Source: Roseibium sp. HPY-6 (GTDB lineage: Bacteria > Pseudomonadota > Alphaproteobacteria > Rhizobiales > Stappiaceae). From it: 64,000 nt of DNA. Below, one piece after another: positions 1 to 9,037 of the stretch. A program made the position numbers and the translations under genes. Below the pieces are notes generated by a model. It was not told where the DNA came from. It was given only the letters and a program-made list of their open reading frames with translations, and ran no database searches. The stretch spans positions 2,170,001 to 2,234,000 of the forward strand of contig NZ_JBEWCD010000001.1 in assembly GCF_040530035.1 (NCBI RefSeq), written 5' to 3'. Numbering within the stretch: the stretch's first letter is position 1; each line of letters begins with the position of its first letter.

Positions 1-316
1 CTGTTTCATTTCGCGTTCGAAACAGAATTGACTTCAGAGCTACTTGCCAATGCCGACACCTAAGCGGCTCGAATGCTGTAAACGGCGACCCGGCAGGTAC
101 CTCGGCCAATCGCAACTTCCTGAAGTAGCCCATCGTGCCGTCATTCAGATTAAAAGTCGTTTCCGGATGCAACTGGTTGACGGAATTCGTGAGTACGTGC
201 CGGGCACAGCTTGACCCGACAACGCGCCCGAATTAGCAGATGAAGGTCGCGCAACGGACGCTCGGCAAGTGATGACTGACGCCACAACAGCACAACGCGA
301 CCGATAACCAGCCTTT
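1..316. other. Region upstream of tex, no gene recognised
   Basis: One plus-strand frame is open from the window edge to a TAA at 61-63 and could be the C-terminal tail (about 20 residues) of a gene starting outside the window; this cannot be confirmed. A 7-bp inverted repeat (CTGTTTC / GAAACAG) lies at 1-25. From 64 to 316 I see no convincing coding frame, RNA or repeat. Confidence 0.4.
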
Positions 317-340
317 TTGACCCTGAGAGCTCAACTACCT

Positions 341-2788
341 ATGACCAGCCCTTCCGCCCCAGACTTGTCAACCATGACAACCAAGACTGCTCCGTCAGGG
401 GACATCGCGCTACGGATTGCGAGCAGGATCGCAGATGAAATCGGCTGCAAGGCAGCTCAGGTGAATGCAACCGTTCAGATGCTCGATGAAGGGTCGACGG
501 TACCGTTCATCGCCCGCTACCGGAAGGAAGCCACTGGAGGTCTCGATGACAGCCAGCTGCGCAAGCTGGAAGAACGCCTGATTTACCTGCGAGAGCTGGA
601 AGATCGCCGCGTAGCGATCACGAAGTCCATCGAGGAACAGGGCAAACTCACCGATCAGTTGAGCGCAGGCATACAGGCTGCCGAAACCAAATCGCAGCTG
701 GAAGACATCTACCTTCCGTTCAAGAAAAAACGGCGGACGAAGGCACAGATTGCGCGCGAAGCGGGCTTGGAACCACTTGCAGACCTCCTTCTGAACGACC
801 CGGCCAAGACACCGGAAACGGAGGCGGCCGCATTCGTGGACGAAGGCAAGGGCGTCGCCGACACCAAGGCGGCACTAGATGGTGCACGGCAGATTCTGAT
901 GGAGCGCTTTGCTGAAAATGCCCAACTTGTCGGCCGCCTGCGGCGCCATGTCGAAGAGCGCGGCGTGGTGCAGTCGAAACTGATCGACGGCATGGCTGAG
1001 AAAGGCGCGAAGTTTGCCGACTATTTCGACTATTCCGAAAAGTGGTCCAAGATCCCGAGCCACCGCGCATTGGCCCTTTTCCGAGGCCGGAATGAAGGTG
1101 TTCTTTCCGTCGATCTGACGGTGGACGCTGACGACGTTTCCCCCGTCCTGCCCGCGGTGAAGATGGTGGCCGACACCCACGCGATCACCGATCGCGGCCG
1201 TCCGGCAGATAAGTGGCTGATGGATGTGGCGCGCTTTGCCTGGAAGGTGAAGCTTGCGCTGCATCTGGAAATCGACCTGATGGGCGTCCTGCGGGACAAC
1301 GCCGAAGAAGAGGCGATCCAGGTCTTTGCGAAAAACCTGAAGGACCTGCTTCTGGCGGCGCCCGCGGGCTCCAAATCAACGCTTGGCCTTGACCCCGGCA
1401 TTCGCACCGGTGTGAAGGTCGCCGTGGTCGACGATACCGGCAAGCTTGTTGACACCGCGACCATCTACCCCTTTCAGCCGCGCAACGATATCTCCGGCAG
1501 CCGCGCATCTCTTTTGGCTCTGATCGCAAAACACAAGGTCGGCCTGATCGCCATCGGCAACGGCACGGCAAGCCGCGAAACGGACAAACTGGCAGGAGAC
1601 GTGCTTTCCGACATTCCGTCGGCGCAGCGCCCGGTCAAGGTGATCGTCAATGAAGCCGGCGCTTCGGTCTACTCCGCCTCGGAACTGGCTGCGAAGGAAA
1701 TGCCGGACGTGGATGTTTCCCTGCGCGGCGCTGCCTCCATCGCGCGCCGCCTGCAGGACCCGCTGGCCGAACTCGTCAAGATCGAACCGAAATCGATCGG
1801 CGTCGGCCAATATCAGCACGACGTCAATCAGACCAGGCTTGCCCGGGCGCTTGATGCCGTCGTGGAAGATGCGGTGAACGCCGTCGGCGTAGATCTCAAC
1901 ACAGCGTCCCCTGCCCTCCTTTCCAGGATTTCAGGCCTGTCCGACAGTCTGGCGAAGGCGGTTGTCGAACACCGCGACTCGATCGGCCGTTTCGAAAAGC
2001 GGACTCAGCTGAAGGACGTGCCAAGACTTGGGGCAAAGGCGTTCGAGCTTTGTGCTGGTTTCCTGCGTATCAATGACGGCAAGGAACCGCTCGATGCGTC
2101 TTCAGTGCACCCTGAAGCCTATCCGCTTGCCAAAAGGATCGTGAAAGCCTGCGGCCGCGATGTGCGTCAGCTGATGGGTGACGGATCGGTTCTGAAGGCC
2201 CTCGATCCGGCCGAATTCACCGACGAGAAATTCGGTCTGCCGACGGTCAGGGACATCCTTTCGGAACTCGAAAAGCCCGGCCGCGACCCTCGTCCGGAAT
2301 TCAAGACCGCGGCGCTTCAGGACGGTGTCGAAGAAATCTCCGACCTGAAACCGGGCATGAAACTGGAAGGCACTGTAACCAATGTCACCAACTTTGGCGC
2401 GTTCGTTGATGTTGGCGTGCACCAGGACGGTCTTGTCCACGTCTCCCAGCTCGCCGACCGTTTCGTCGACGATCCGCACCAGGTGGTGAAAGCGGGCGAC
2501 ATCGTCAAAGTCACCATTCTGGACGTTGACGTACCACGCAAACGCATCTCCATGACCATGAAGTCCCAGGCAGACTATCAGGGTCAGCGTGAGCGGTCCG
2601 ACAGAGACCGTCCTGGACCCGGTGGCCGGAACCAGGGCCAGCGTGGCCCGGGTGGTCGTGGACCAGGTGGCACTGGTCCGCGCGGAGGTGGGAAAGGCGG
2701 CGCACCGAAAGGATCAGGTGATGGTGGCGGTGGCAACAATGCCATGGCAGCGGCCCTTGCCGCCGCCATGAACAAGAAAAAGAAATAG
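341..2788 (+). CDS. tex: Tex family RNA-binding transcription accessory protein
   Basis: Tex is a cytoplasmic nucleic-acid-binding protein implicated in transcription and RNA metabolism. The order of domains is the family's. A Tex N-terminal helical region carries the motif [18 protein letters not shown] YqgF/RNase H-like domain begins near [10 protein letters not shown] in the middle of the protein. A helix-hairpin-helix segment includes [13 protein letters not shown], and a C-terminal S1 domain contains [19 protein letters not shown]. The last ~60 residues are a Gly/Arg/Pro-rich tail ending in poly-Lys, probably a disordered RNA-binding tail. The ATG at 341 (815 aa) is chosen; a TTG at 317 and an ATG at 374 are in frame and none has a strong ribosome-binding site. 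The gene converges with the membrane protein at 2792, with only 3 bases between their stop codons. Confidence 0.95.
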   Translation: MTSPSAPDLSTMTTKTAPSGDIALRIASRIADEIGCKAAQVNATVQMLDEGSTVPFIARYRKEATGGLDDSQLRKLEERLIYLRELEDRRVAITKSIEEQGKLTDQLSAGIQAAETKSQLEDIYLPFKKKRRTKAQIAREAGLEPLADLLLNDPAKTPETEAAAFVDEGKGVADTKAALDGARQILMERFAENAQLVGRLRRHVEERGVVQSKLIDGMAEKGAKFADYFDYSEKWSKIPSHRALALFRGRNEGVLSVDLTVDADDVSPVLPAVKMVADTHAITDRGRPADKWLMDVARFAWKVKLALHLEIDLMGVLRDNAEEEAIQVFAKNLKDLLLAAPAGSKSTLGLDPGIRTGVKVAVVDDTGKLVDTATIYPFQPRNDISGSRASLLALIAKHKVGLIAIGNGTASRETDKLAGDVLSDIPSAQRPVKVIVNEAGASVYSASELAAKEMPDVDVSLRGAASIARRLQDPLAELVKIEPKSIGVGQYQHDVNQTRLARALDAVVEDAVNAVGVDLNTASPALLSRISGLSDSLAKAVVEHRDSIGRFEKRTQLKDVPRLGAKAFELCAGFLRINDGKEPLDASSVHPEAYPLAKRIVKACGRDVRQLMGDGSVLKALDPAEFTDEKFGLPTVRDILSELEKPGRDPRPEFKTAALQDGVEEISDLKPGMKLEGTVTNVTNFGAFVDVGVHQDGLVHVSQLADRFVDDPHQVVKAGDIVKVTILDVDVPRKRISMTMKSQADYQGQRERSDRDRPGPGGRNQGQRGPGGRGPGGTGPRGGGKGGAPKGSGDGGGGNNAMAAALAAAMNKKKK

Positions 2789-2791
2789 TCC

Positions 2792-3553
2792 TCAGGCGAA
2801 AACGTCAGCCTCGGCAACAGGCAGTTCGCCGCGCTCTTCGAGATCCTTGAGATAAGCGCGGCAAACGACAACCGAAAACACCGCAAAGCTGTAGCCGGCC
2901 ACCAGCTTAACGATCAGCAAGACGACCCCGCCAGGTATGTTGGGTGTTCCCTGAAGTGTAATCGGATCTGATCCGATACCGGTGTTCTCGAAAAAGATCA
3001 GCAGCGCAAACGCCAGTGTTGCGAAGGAACCGGCACCGAGCAGGATCCGGGGGAGCAAATATCCTGCCTGCCGGAATGATCTGCTGACGGCGGCTCCGAT
3101 GCCGGTACTAACGCCGATCAGGTGTGCGGGAAAAACAGTCCCGAAAAGAAACATGGCGGCAAATGCGACGACGCCACTGGAAAGCAGCGTAACGCCGAGG
3201 AATAAATCCTGATTCTGCGAACTGTTCGGTGCTGCCGACATGGCGCCGAATACAACGACCATCGCGATGATGAAGACCGGCAGGTAGAGCAACAGGATGT
3301 ATCGCAGCATGAAGCCGGTGTATTTCTTACCCGTATCTTTCGATTTAAGATCCAGTCCAAGCAAGGTCGCGCAAATGTAAAAGACGATAGCAGACTCCAC
3401 AAAAGCACGTGCAACCGTTAGTCCGCTCCCAAGATCATAAACAACGCTCACCGCTTCAAGAATGTAGATCACGGCAATCATTGCGAAAAAATACTTCCAG
3501 CAGGCGACAATTGCCGCAAACGCTTGTGAGAAAATGTTCAACTCGGAATTCAA
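2792..3553 (-). CDS. Polytopic membrane protein, paralogue of the gene at 3720
   Basis: Unknown function. The 253-residue protein is mostly hydrophobic with about six predicted membrane segments, for example near residues 15-40, 90-115, 120-145, 165-190 and 210-235. It resembles the next gene on the same strand in length (both 253 codons) and in its C-terminal half: both have FPAxLxG, then RxFRQxxYLLPR, and both end in (D/E)VFA. They are therefore tandem paralogues. The start is a TTG at 3553 preceded by a good Shine-Dalgarno sequence (AGAGGTG); no other Met lies near the N terminus. No catalytic or transport motif is visible. Confidence 0.75.
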   Translation of the reverse strand: MNSELNIFSQAFAAIVACWKYFFAMIAVIYILEAVSVVYDLGSGLTVARAFVESAIVFYICATLLGLDLKSKDTGKKYTGFMLRYILLLYLPVFIIAMVVVFGAMSAAPNSSQNQDLFLGVTLLSSGVVAFAAMFLFGTVFPAHLIGVSTGIGAAVSRSFRQAGYLLPRILLGAGSFATLAFALLIFFENTGIGSDPITLQGTPNIPGGVVLLIVKLVAGYSFAVFSVVVCRAYLKDLEERGELPVAEADVFA

Positions 3554-3719
3554 GACACACCTCTAAATTGCAGGACGAAACAGAGTTAGGCCACAGATCG
3601 CATTCATTTTCAACGCTTGCGCGAAGTGCTTGCCAAACGTCGAGCTCGATGGCTGGCTCGGTGCAATCTGATTCAGGACAGCGTTGCCCGCAGTCGGGAG
3701 ACACACTGGTTAAAGCGCC

Positions 3720-4481
3720 CTAAGCAAACACTTCAGCATCATGCTCGGGATGGTCTCCGTATTCCTGTACATCCCGCAGGTAGGCGTTTTTTGAAATCAC
3801 CATGAAAACCGCTTCGCCGAAAACATACAATGCGCCGGAAGTCAGCATCAGCAACATACTGAACGCGTCAGGCTCCCCGGAATAAGTGAGTTGCTGGAAA
3901 TCAGGCCCGGTCAATTGCGCTTCCACATACAACGAAGCCCCTAGAAACGAGATGGGAAAGAAAATTCCAACAAATCTGGGCAGCAGATATCGGGTCTGTC
4001 GAAATACCCTCTCCAAAGTCGTTCGAAGACTGTCGGATCTACCCAGAAGCATCGCTGGAAACAGGGTGGCGAAAAAATAATACGGAAAATACAAACAGAA
4101 CGTCGTCGAGACGTAGTAACCGATCCACCAGTACCCTCGATCCTGCGTTTCTGAAGATGCCGTCTCAAAGAGGATCGCAACAAGCTCTGACGCGCCCACC
4201 GGGATCAGATGGATCAACAAAAACACCCAGATCGCGAACCTGGCAAACTCTTTTAGCCCCCTATGCGGATTACGCACTTCCAACAGTTTGAAATAGAAAA
4301 AATACCAGAAGATCATGCCGCCGGGCGCGAAGAACAAACTAAAGTACCAGGTGTCTTCAAGCTGCATATCCAAAATCGAAAGGGCGTAATCCATCACAAG
4401 AAACGCCAGCACCAGCCACAGCAGCGAAAACAACGTTTCGTAGGTTTCTGAGAACAAATCTCTATTCTGCTTCTCGTCCAT
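3720..4481 (-). CDS. Polytopic membrane protein, paralogue of the gene at 2792
   Basis: Unknown function. The 253-residue protein has about six hydrophobic segments. It shares the FPAMLLG and RxFRQxxYLLPRF stretches and the C-terminal AEVFA with its downstream neighbour, so the pair looks like a tandem duplication that has diverged. The start is ATG at 4481 with GAGG upstream. About 165 bases separate it from the paralogue, and no terminator is obvious between them, so co-transcription is possible. No family could be named. Confidence 0.75.
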   Translation of the reverse strand: MDEKQNRDLFSETYETLFSLLWLVLAFLVMDYALSILDMQLEDTWYFSLFFAPGGMIFWYFFYFKLLEVRNPHRGLKEFARFAIWVFLLIHLIPVGASELVAILFETASSETQDRGYWWIGYYVSTTFCLYFPYYFFATLFPAMLLGRSDSLRTTLERVFRQTRYLLPRFVGIFFPISFLGASLYVEAQLTGPDFQQLTYSGEPDAFSMLLMLTSGALYVFGEAVFMVISKNAYLRDVQEYGDHPEHDAEVFA

Positions 4482-4586
4482 CGCCTCGCACCGTCGTCTT
4501 TACTGTTAATTGAAAATTTCAGCGGAATAACAACCTGAAACAAACCGGCGCAGATGCACATTGCATCAAGGCCCTGCATTTGAAGG

Positions 4587-5249
4587 TCAATTCGTTTTTG
4601 TAACCTCAAAGCCGTCCAGCAGATCCGCGACCTCGACCATGAAAGCCGAAATGTCGGACGGAAAACGCTCGGGGATCGTGCTCACCATGTAAACGAAGTC
4701 CCCGCGTTTCCATTCGCACGTGGTGTAAGTCTGGTGCTCCGTACAAGTCTCCTCGGGCGCGGCACCACCCTTGCCGCGGTTGAAATCAACGGCTTTCCCG
4801 ACTGTGATCAACTGGTCCCTGGTTTTGTATCGTGGCTCAAGATCCGGAAACGAAACGCTCACCCAAAAATACTTGCCACCGGGCTCGGAGCGGCCGTTGT
4901 AAGGCCCATAGTACCAGGGGATTTCGTGCCGGGTTTCGGCGAGCCAATACGTTTCTCGATAATTGCCCTCAATACGTGGAAGCAGCGGCAACAACGTTGC
5001 GAACGCAATCAAAACCAGACCAACGATATAAGGCCTGTTCTTGAGAGGTCTGCGCCACAGCCAAAATAGAAACATCATCAGCGCGATCGGGATCGGAGCG
5101 AGAAGCGCAGCCTCCTTGACCAGACGCAGCGCATCACCTTTTACGGACATGGGGAAATAGGCGGCTCTCACAAAATAACTAATGAGCATCCAGCCATTCC
5201 AGATGGCGGACAATAGGGCTGCAAACCAGAAAAGTTTGGAATAACGCAT
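4587..5249 (-). CDS. Membrane protein with C-terminal extracytoplasmic domain, unknown
   Basis: Not recognised. The 220-residue protein starts with three hydrophobic segments (about residues 5-28, 45-65 and 75-95). A soluble C-terminal part follows, rich in Trp, Tyr and charged residues, with two cysteines four residues before and after the TEHQTYTT stretch that could form a disulfide if the domain faces the periplasm. An ATG at 5249 is chosen; a TTG at 5261 is in frame. It lies in the same orientation as the two paralogous membrane proteins and may belong to the same transcription unit. Confidence 0.65.
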   Translation of the reverse strand: MRYSKLFWFAALLSAIWNGWMLISYFVRAAYFPMSVKGDALRLVKEAALLAPIPIALMMFLFWLWRRPLKNRPYIVGLVLIAFATLLPLLPRIEGNYRETYWLAETRHEIPWYYGPYNGRSEPGGKYFWVSVSFPDLEPRYKTRDQLITVGKAVDFNRGKGGAAPEETCTEHQTYTTCEWKRGDFVYMVSTIPERFPSDISAFMVEVADLLDGFEVTKTN

Positions 5250-5510
5250 AATGGTGCTCAATTAGTCAGGCCGCTGCCAAAGCGCAAGCGGGGCAATACC
5301 TGTAAAAACGCACTTGCCTGCTGCAAAAGAGCATGTTTCGCGAGCCGCCTGAAGCAAGACATCAAACCTGATGCGTTTTCCGTTCCCGATTTGGCTGGAA
5401 CTGTGAGGGCTTACAAGGTCCGCTGCAATGCCGGTAAGCCAGGGCTCTCGAACTCGACCGCTTGTCTTTTTCGCCCTAAGCTGAACTTGAGTGATAAAAA
5501 GGTCTGGCGC

Positions 5511-6197
5511 ATGACGGAGGAAAAGTCAGAGGAGGAGTGGCCCAAGCAGGACATTGAGTCCGGCACTATCGGCGCGCTCGCCCACCTCTATCGCGCCGAA
5601 GTCTTCCGCAGCACCCATTGGCGCACACGGCTTGACAACACGACCAATTGGGCGGTCGTCACAACGGGCATTGCCCTCTCGGCCACCTTCGCCAATCGCG
5701 AAGCCTCTCCCCTGCCGATGGTGCTTGTCGGCCTGCTGGTCACGGTGTTCCTGATTTTCGAGGCAAGGCGCTACCGCTACTACAACATGTTCCGGGCGCG
5801 CGCGCGTTTGATGGAGTCCGATTTCTACGCGCCGATCCTTTACGGGAAAAAGGTCCCATGGAACGGCAGATGGGCCAAAATGCTCGCAGACGATTACGAA
5901 ACGCCGCACTACCACATCAGCCTCGTGCGGGCGGCCGGGCGCAGGCTGCGCAGCAACTACTCCTGGATCCTGGCGATCCAGGCAGTTGCCTATTTCGGCA
6001 AGCTGGCCATTCACCCTGTTCCGCTTACAGAACTCTCAGAAGCGTTTGAACGGGCAGCCATCGGGCCGGTTCCCGGTTACTTTGTGTTTCTCGCCGGCGT
6101 TGTTTTTCACACCAGCTGGATTGTCTTCGCTGTGGTCACGCTGCGCCTCGATAAAAGCTACCGCAAGAAACGCAAGTCACCGATGCAGGCGATTTGA
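5511..6197 (+). CDS. DUF2270 family integral membrane protein
   Basis: The 228-residue protein matches the DUF2270 pattern as I remember it. An N-terminal segment with ALAHLYRAEVFRSTHWRTRLD leads into paired membrane segments near residues 45-85, then EARRYRYYNMFRARARLMESDFYAP, and two more hydrophobic segments follow near 150-215. The family's function is unknown. The ATG at 5511 is preferred to upstream in-frame starts back to 5391, because the conserved sequence begins just after it and the upstream stretch looks non-coding. It stands alone on the plus strand. Confidence 0.8.
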   Translation: MTEEKSEEEWPKQDIESGTIGALAHLYRAEVFRSTHWRTRLDNTTNWAVVTTGIALSATFANREASPLPMVLVGLLVTVFLIFEARRYRYYNMFRARARLMESDFYAPILYGKKVPWNGRWAKMLADDYETPHYHISLVRAAGRRLRSNYSWILAIQAVAYFGKLAIHPVPLTELSEAFERAAIGPVPGYFVFLAGVVFHTSWIVFAVVTLRLDKSYRKKRKSPMQAI

Positions 6198-6275
6198 GCG
6201 CTTTGTTTTCGATCGTCTCTTTTCGCGACAAAGTTACGCTAAGGTCTGCATTCAATCGCCAAACTGATATCCAAA

Positions 6276-6704
6276 TCAGCTGCAGCTTTGCTTAAGTTGG
6301 CTGAGCTGTCCCCGACCCTTATCAAGCACAAACGGGACATTCCCCCCCGCAAGCTTGAATGGATCACCTGCACAAGTGAATCGGACGCCGAGACTGTTCT
6401 TGTTTGCCGACTTGCAATCCCATTCACCCAGGTACCTGTTTGCAACAGGATTGTAGACGTTGGAGGCGTACTTGAAGCAAATCTCGGCTCCATCCTTTTC
6501 TGTTTTCCAGCGCCCTGGAACAGACCCGGAATTTCCTGGATACCAAAGATGAGAACGGCCGCTGGAAGCGTAATACTCAACCTGGATGCCGTGGCCACCG
6601 CCAACGTAGCCGACTGTTTGACCGGCGAAGGAAAGCGGTTCACTCGATGTTTGACAGGAACCAAGACAAATGGCGGCAAGCACACCCAAAGCGCGAGTTT
6701 TCAA
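6276..6704 (-). CDS. Putative small lipoprotein
   Basis: The 142-residue protein has an N-terminal signal with a lipobox-like LAAICLGSC (Cys near residue 17). The mature part of about 125 residues contains four further cysteines (around ICFKY, WDCKS, FTCAG and the C-terminal QSCS), compatible with two disulfides in the periplasm. The start is TTG at 6704 preceded by GTGGGG about 8 bases upstream. No family was recognised. A long plus-strand frame overlaps it in antisense; that frame is not supported as coding here, because only its 3' part (from 6960) resembles a known family. Confidence 0.6.
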   Translation of the reverse strand: MKTRALGVLAAICLGSCQTSSEPLSFAGQTVGYVGGGHGIQVEYYASSGRSHLWYPGNSGSVPGRWKTEKDGAEICFKYASNVYNPVANRYLGEWDCKSANKNSLGVRFTCAGDPFKLAGGNVPFVLDKGRGQLSQLKQSCS

Positions 6705-6841
6705 GTTTTACCCCACAACACGAAATTGAACGCGACCAGCTCTAATGCAATTGGATTACACTCACAAGATGCAATCTATGGTGTACTGAAAGCTCGTCGC
6801 GCTGATACTTTTATAAAGAGATTGAAAAAGCTGAAGTCTGC

Positions 6842-6869
6842 GCGGATAGGCGAAGATACGCCTATCCGC
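6842..6869. repeat. Perfect 11-bp inverted repeat between divergent genes
   Basis: The arms GCGGATAGGCG (6842-6852) and CGCCTATCCGC (6859-6869) are perfect complements around a 6-base loop. It lies between the divergent lipoprotein gene (start 6704) and the GNAT gene (start 6960). No T-tract follows on either strand, so it is not a clear terminator. Confidence 0.7.
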
Positions 6870-6959
6870 TTCGAAACGAGGCCTGTTCGTGGAACGCTCT
6901 TGACGCGGCTTTGCAGACCGGTTGATGCTGCAGCCATCCGGTTAGCATGCGGAAAAGAG

Positions 6960-7397
6960 ATGGCTTACGTTGAAATCTCGTTTGTCGAAGAGGCGGACAG
7001 CAAGGCTGTCACCGCAACCATCGAGGACCGTCTGCTTCAGTCTTTGGCGGAAGAAAACGAGCAGTCGAACAATGAAACCTTCGTGCTGAAGGCGACTGAC
7101 GAAACAGGTAAAATTCTGGGCGGGCTGAGCGCAAGCACGTCCTATGACTGGCTCTTGATCAAACTCTTGTGGGTGGACGACAAGGTGCGCGGCGCGGGTT
7201 TGGGGCGCAGACTGGTTGAACTGGCCGAACACGAAGCACGGCGGCTCGGATGCAACGCCGCCTGGCTGGATACCTCCAACGAAGCGGCACACAGGTTCTA
7301 CCTCGGTCTCGGCTACGAGGACTTCGGTGTCCTGGCCAACCCGCCGAACCGGCGCCTGTCTTCCCACCGGCGCTGGTTCATGAAGAAGGATCTGTGA
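6960..7397 (+). CDS. GNAT family N-acetyltransferase
   Basis: The 145-residue protein has the core of a Gcn5-related acetyltransferase, which moves an acetyl group from acetyl-CoA to an amine. The acetyl-CoA-binding motif A is seen as LLWVDDKVRGAGLGRRL (about residues 75-91; R/QxxGxG/A form), followed by the AAWLDTSNEAAHRFYLGLGY segment typical of motif B. The substrate cannot be told. The ATG at 6960 has GGAAAAGAG upstream; the frame is open much further 5', but that stretch overlaps the lipoprotein gene in antisense and resembles nothing. It converges with aqpS, 30 bases away. Confidence 0.85.
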   Translation: MAYVEISFVEEADSKAVTATIEDRLLQSLAEENEQSNNETFVLKATDETGKILGGLSASTSYDWLLIKLLWVDDKVRGAGLGRRLVELAEHEARRLGCNAAWLDTSNEAAHRFYLGLGYEDFGVLANPPNRRLSSHRRWFMKKDL

Positions 7398-7427
7398 CCA
7401 GCCTTTTGCGACACCTGTTGCCCGGGT

Positions 7428-8102
7428 TCAGTCCGTCGATTTTTCAGATGTCAGCAGCCAGGAAAACAGGGCGAGTGCCAGCGCAGCGCCGATAAATTCG
7501 GCAACGATAAAGCCGGGCAGATCAATCGGCCGAATACCGGCAAACGTGTCCGTAAAGGCGCGCGAAATCGCAACCGCGGGATTGGCGAAGGACGTCGATG
7601 CGGTAAACCAGTAGGCGGCCGTGATGTAAAGACCGACCAGCCAGGGAACCGCTGCTTCACGAAACCGGATACCGGCCAGGATGCTTGCAAGCAGTCCGAA
7701 CGTCGCAACCACTTCAGCCACCCATTGACCGCCGCCGGTGCGCACGGTTGTCGAGGCCTGCAGGATCGGCAATTCGAACATGACGTGGGCAATCAGTGAG
7801 CCGCAGATACCTCCGAGGATCTGAGCGACGATATAGCTGACCCCCTCGGACACGCTCAGCTGCCGTTTCAGCCAGAACACGAACGTCACCGCCGGATTGA
7901 AATGTGCGCCCGAGATAGGTCCCAAAATGGTGATCAGAACCACAAGGATCGCGCCGGTGGGGATCGTGTTTCCGAGCAATGAAACGGCAACATCATCTGA
8001 AAGTTTATCGGCCATGATACCGGAACCGACAACGGTTCCCACAAGCATGGCGGTTCCGAGCGCTTCGGCGGTCAAGCGCCTCGACAGGCTGAATTCTGAC
8101 AT
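7428..8102 (-). CDS. aqpS: MIP family aquaglyceroporin of the ars operon (AqpS-like)
   Basis: The 224-residue inner-membrane channel has both NPA signatures of the family (HFNPAV near residue 70, FANPAV near residue 178). It is the third gene of an arsR-arsC-aqpS run and starts 14 bases after the arsC stop. No ArsB, ACR3 or ArsH is seen beside it. In Sinorhizobium meliloti, AqpS is known to replace an arsenite pump: arsenate taken up by phosphate transporters is reduced by ArsC, and the arsenite leaves through the channel. Operon order and the missing efflux pump suggest the same detoxification route here. Substrate selectivity cannot be proved from sequence. Confidence 0.88.
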   Translation of the reverse strand: MSEFSLSRRLTAEALGTAMLVGTVVGSGIMADKLSDDVAVSLLGNTIPTGAILVVLITILGPISGAHFNPAVTFVFWLKRQLSVSEGVSYIVAQILGGICGSLIAHVMFELPILQASTTVRTGGGQWVAEVVATFGLLASILAGIRFREAAVPWLVGLYITAAYWFTASTSFANPAVAISRAFTDTFAGIRPIDLPGFIVAEFIGAALALALFSWLLTSEKSTD

Positions 8103-8116
8103 GAAAGGTTTCCAGT

Positions 8117-8605
8117 TTAGTCGGCGATGGCACCAATGGCAGCGAGCTGTGTTTTTCCGTTTTCGGCATCGAATACATCGTCACCGAGAGCGAGCATGTC
8201 GTTGATGCGCCGCTCCAGCCGCTTGTAGGCCAGATCGAACGCCGCTCCGCGGGCTGTGTCGTCACCTTCAACGGAGGCGGGATCCGGAATGCCCCAGTGG
8301 ACAACCATCGGATGCCCGGGCCAGACGGGGCAGGCCTCGCCGGCGGCGTTATCGCAAACCGTGATTATGAGATCCATTTTCGGGGCGTCGACGCCTGCAA
8401 ACTCTTCCCAACTCTTGGAACGGAAACCGCCGGACGGCAGCCCGTGACGTTCCAGACACGTCAGTGCGTCCGGATTGACGGTTCCCCGGGGTGTCGACCC
8501 GGCCGAAAAGGTGGCGAATTTTCCCTGTCCCAGATGACGAAGCAATGCTTCACCCAGAACCGAGCGCGCGGAGTTTGCGGTGCATAAAATCAAAGCGTTA
8601 CGCAT
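8117..8605 (-). CDS. arsC: Arsenate reductase, low-molecular-weight phosphatase type
   Basis: The 162-residue cytoplasmic protein has the CX5R active-site loop of the low-molecular-weight phosphatase fold, CTANSAR with Cys8 and Arg14, and the partner DPAS loop late in the protein (IPDPASVEG). Thioredoxin- or glutaredoxin-linked members reduce arsenate to arsenite. Other cysteines are present (LTCLERH, TVCDNAAGEACP) and could relay electrons. The start at 8605 (ATG, MRNALIL) is preferred to the longer frame up to 8695, which would run into the arsR coding region. It sits 29 bases after arsR and 14 before aqpS. Confidence 0.92.
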   Translation of the reverse strand: MRNALILCTANSARSVLGEALLRHLGQGKFATFSAGSTPRGTVNPDALTCLERHGLPSGGFRSKSWEEFAGVDAPKMDLIITVCDNAAGEACPVWPGHPMVVHWGIPDPASVEGDDTARGAAFDLAYKRLERRINDMLALGDDVFDAENGKTQLAAIGAIAD

Positions 8606-8634
8606 TATCGGATTGCCCCACCTAGATGGTGTGA

Positions 8635-8988
8635 TCAGAGCTTCTCGGGCTCTGAGCAGGTGTTTGAAACGGCGAGACTGGCGATCGGTGCGCAAAGCTC
8701 CGGGTTACCCCCACAACAGTCCTGCAAAAGGTAGGTGACCAGATATTGCATCGTCGTCAGGTCCGCTCGGTAATGAATGGAGCGCCCGTCACGTTCGGCC
8801 TGCACAAGTCCGGACCGCGACAGAGCGCCCAAGTGGGTCGACAGGGTGTTCGGGCGCACATTGAGAGCATCTGCGATGGCACCGGCAGTCATGCCTTCTT
8901 TTCCCGCTTTCACCAGCAAGCGAAAGACGTCGAGGCGTGTTTCCTGACCCAAGGCTGCCAATGCATTCAAGGCGTCTTCTTTTTCCAT
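8635..8988 (-). CDS. arsR: ArsR family arsenic-responsive repressor
   Basis: The 117-residue winged-helix repressor begins with ALAALGQETRLDVFRLL and has the recognition helix RPNTLSTHLGALSRSGLV. Cys91-Cys92 and Cys99 follow the last core helix, with one more Cys near residue 111. C-terminal cysteines of this kind bind As(III) in several ArsR subtypes that do not use the ELCVCDL motif. It would repress its own operon and release DNA on binding arsenite. The ATG at 8988 abuts a perfect palindrome, and no Shine-Dalgarno sequence lies in front of it. Confidence 0.93.
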   Translation of the reverse strand: MEKEDALNALAALGQETRLDVFRLLVKAGKEGMTAGAIADALNVRPNTLSTHLGALSRSGLVQAERDGRSIHYRADLTTMQYLVTYLLQDCCGGNPELCAPIASLAVSNTCSEPEKL

Positions 8989-9022
8989 AATTCGAGAATA
9001 CTCGAATTAACGAATAATGCAA
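8989..9022 (-). promoter_or_regulatory. ars promoter and ArsR operator
   Basis: The arms AATTCGAG (8989-8996) and CTCGAATT (9001-9008) form a perfect 8-bp palindrome with a 4-base spacer, directly before the arsR start codon. On the minus strand TTGCAT (9022-9017) and TATTCT (9000-8995) have sigma70-like form with a 16-base gap. The palindrome covers the -10 box, as expected for steric repression. From the -10 position the transcript should start at or within a few bases of the ATG. Confidence 0.75.
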
Positions 9023-9037
9023 GACTGAACCGACCCG

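Noticed and set aside
6288..6959. 5' extension of the GNAT frame
   Set aside because: It overlaps the lipoprotein gene in antisense and shows no acetyltransferase features; the family match starts at 6960.
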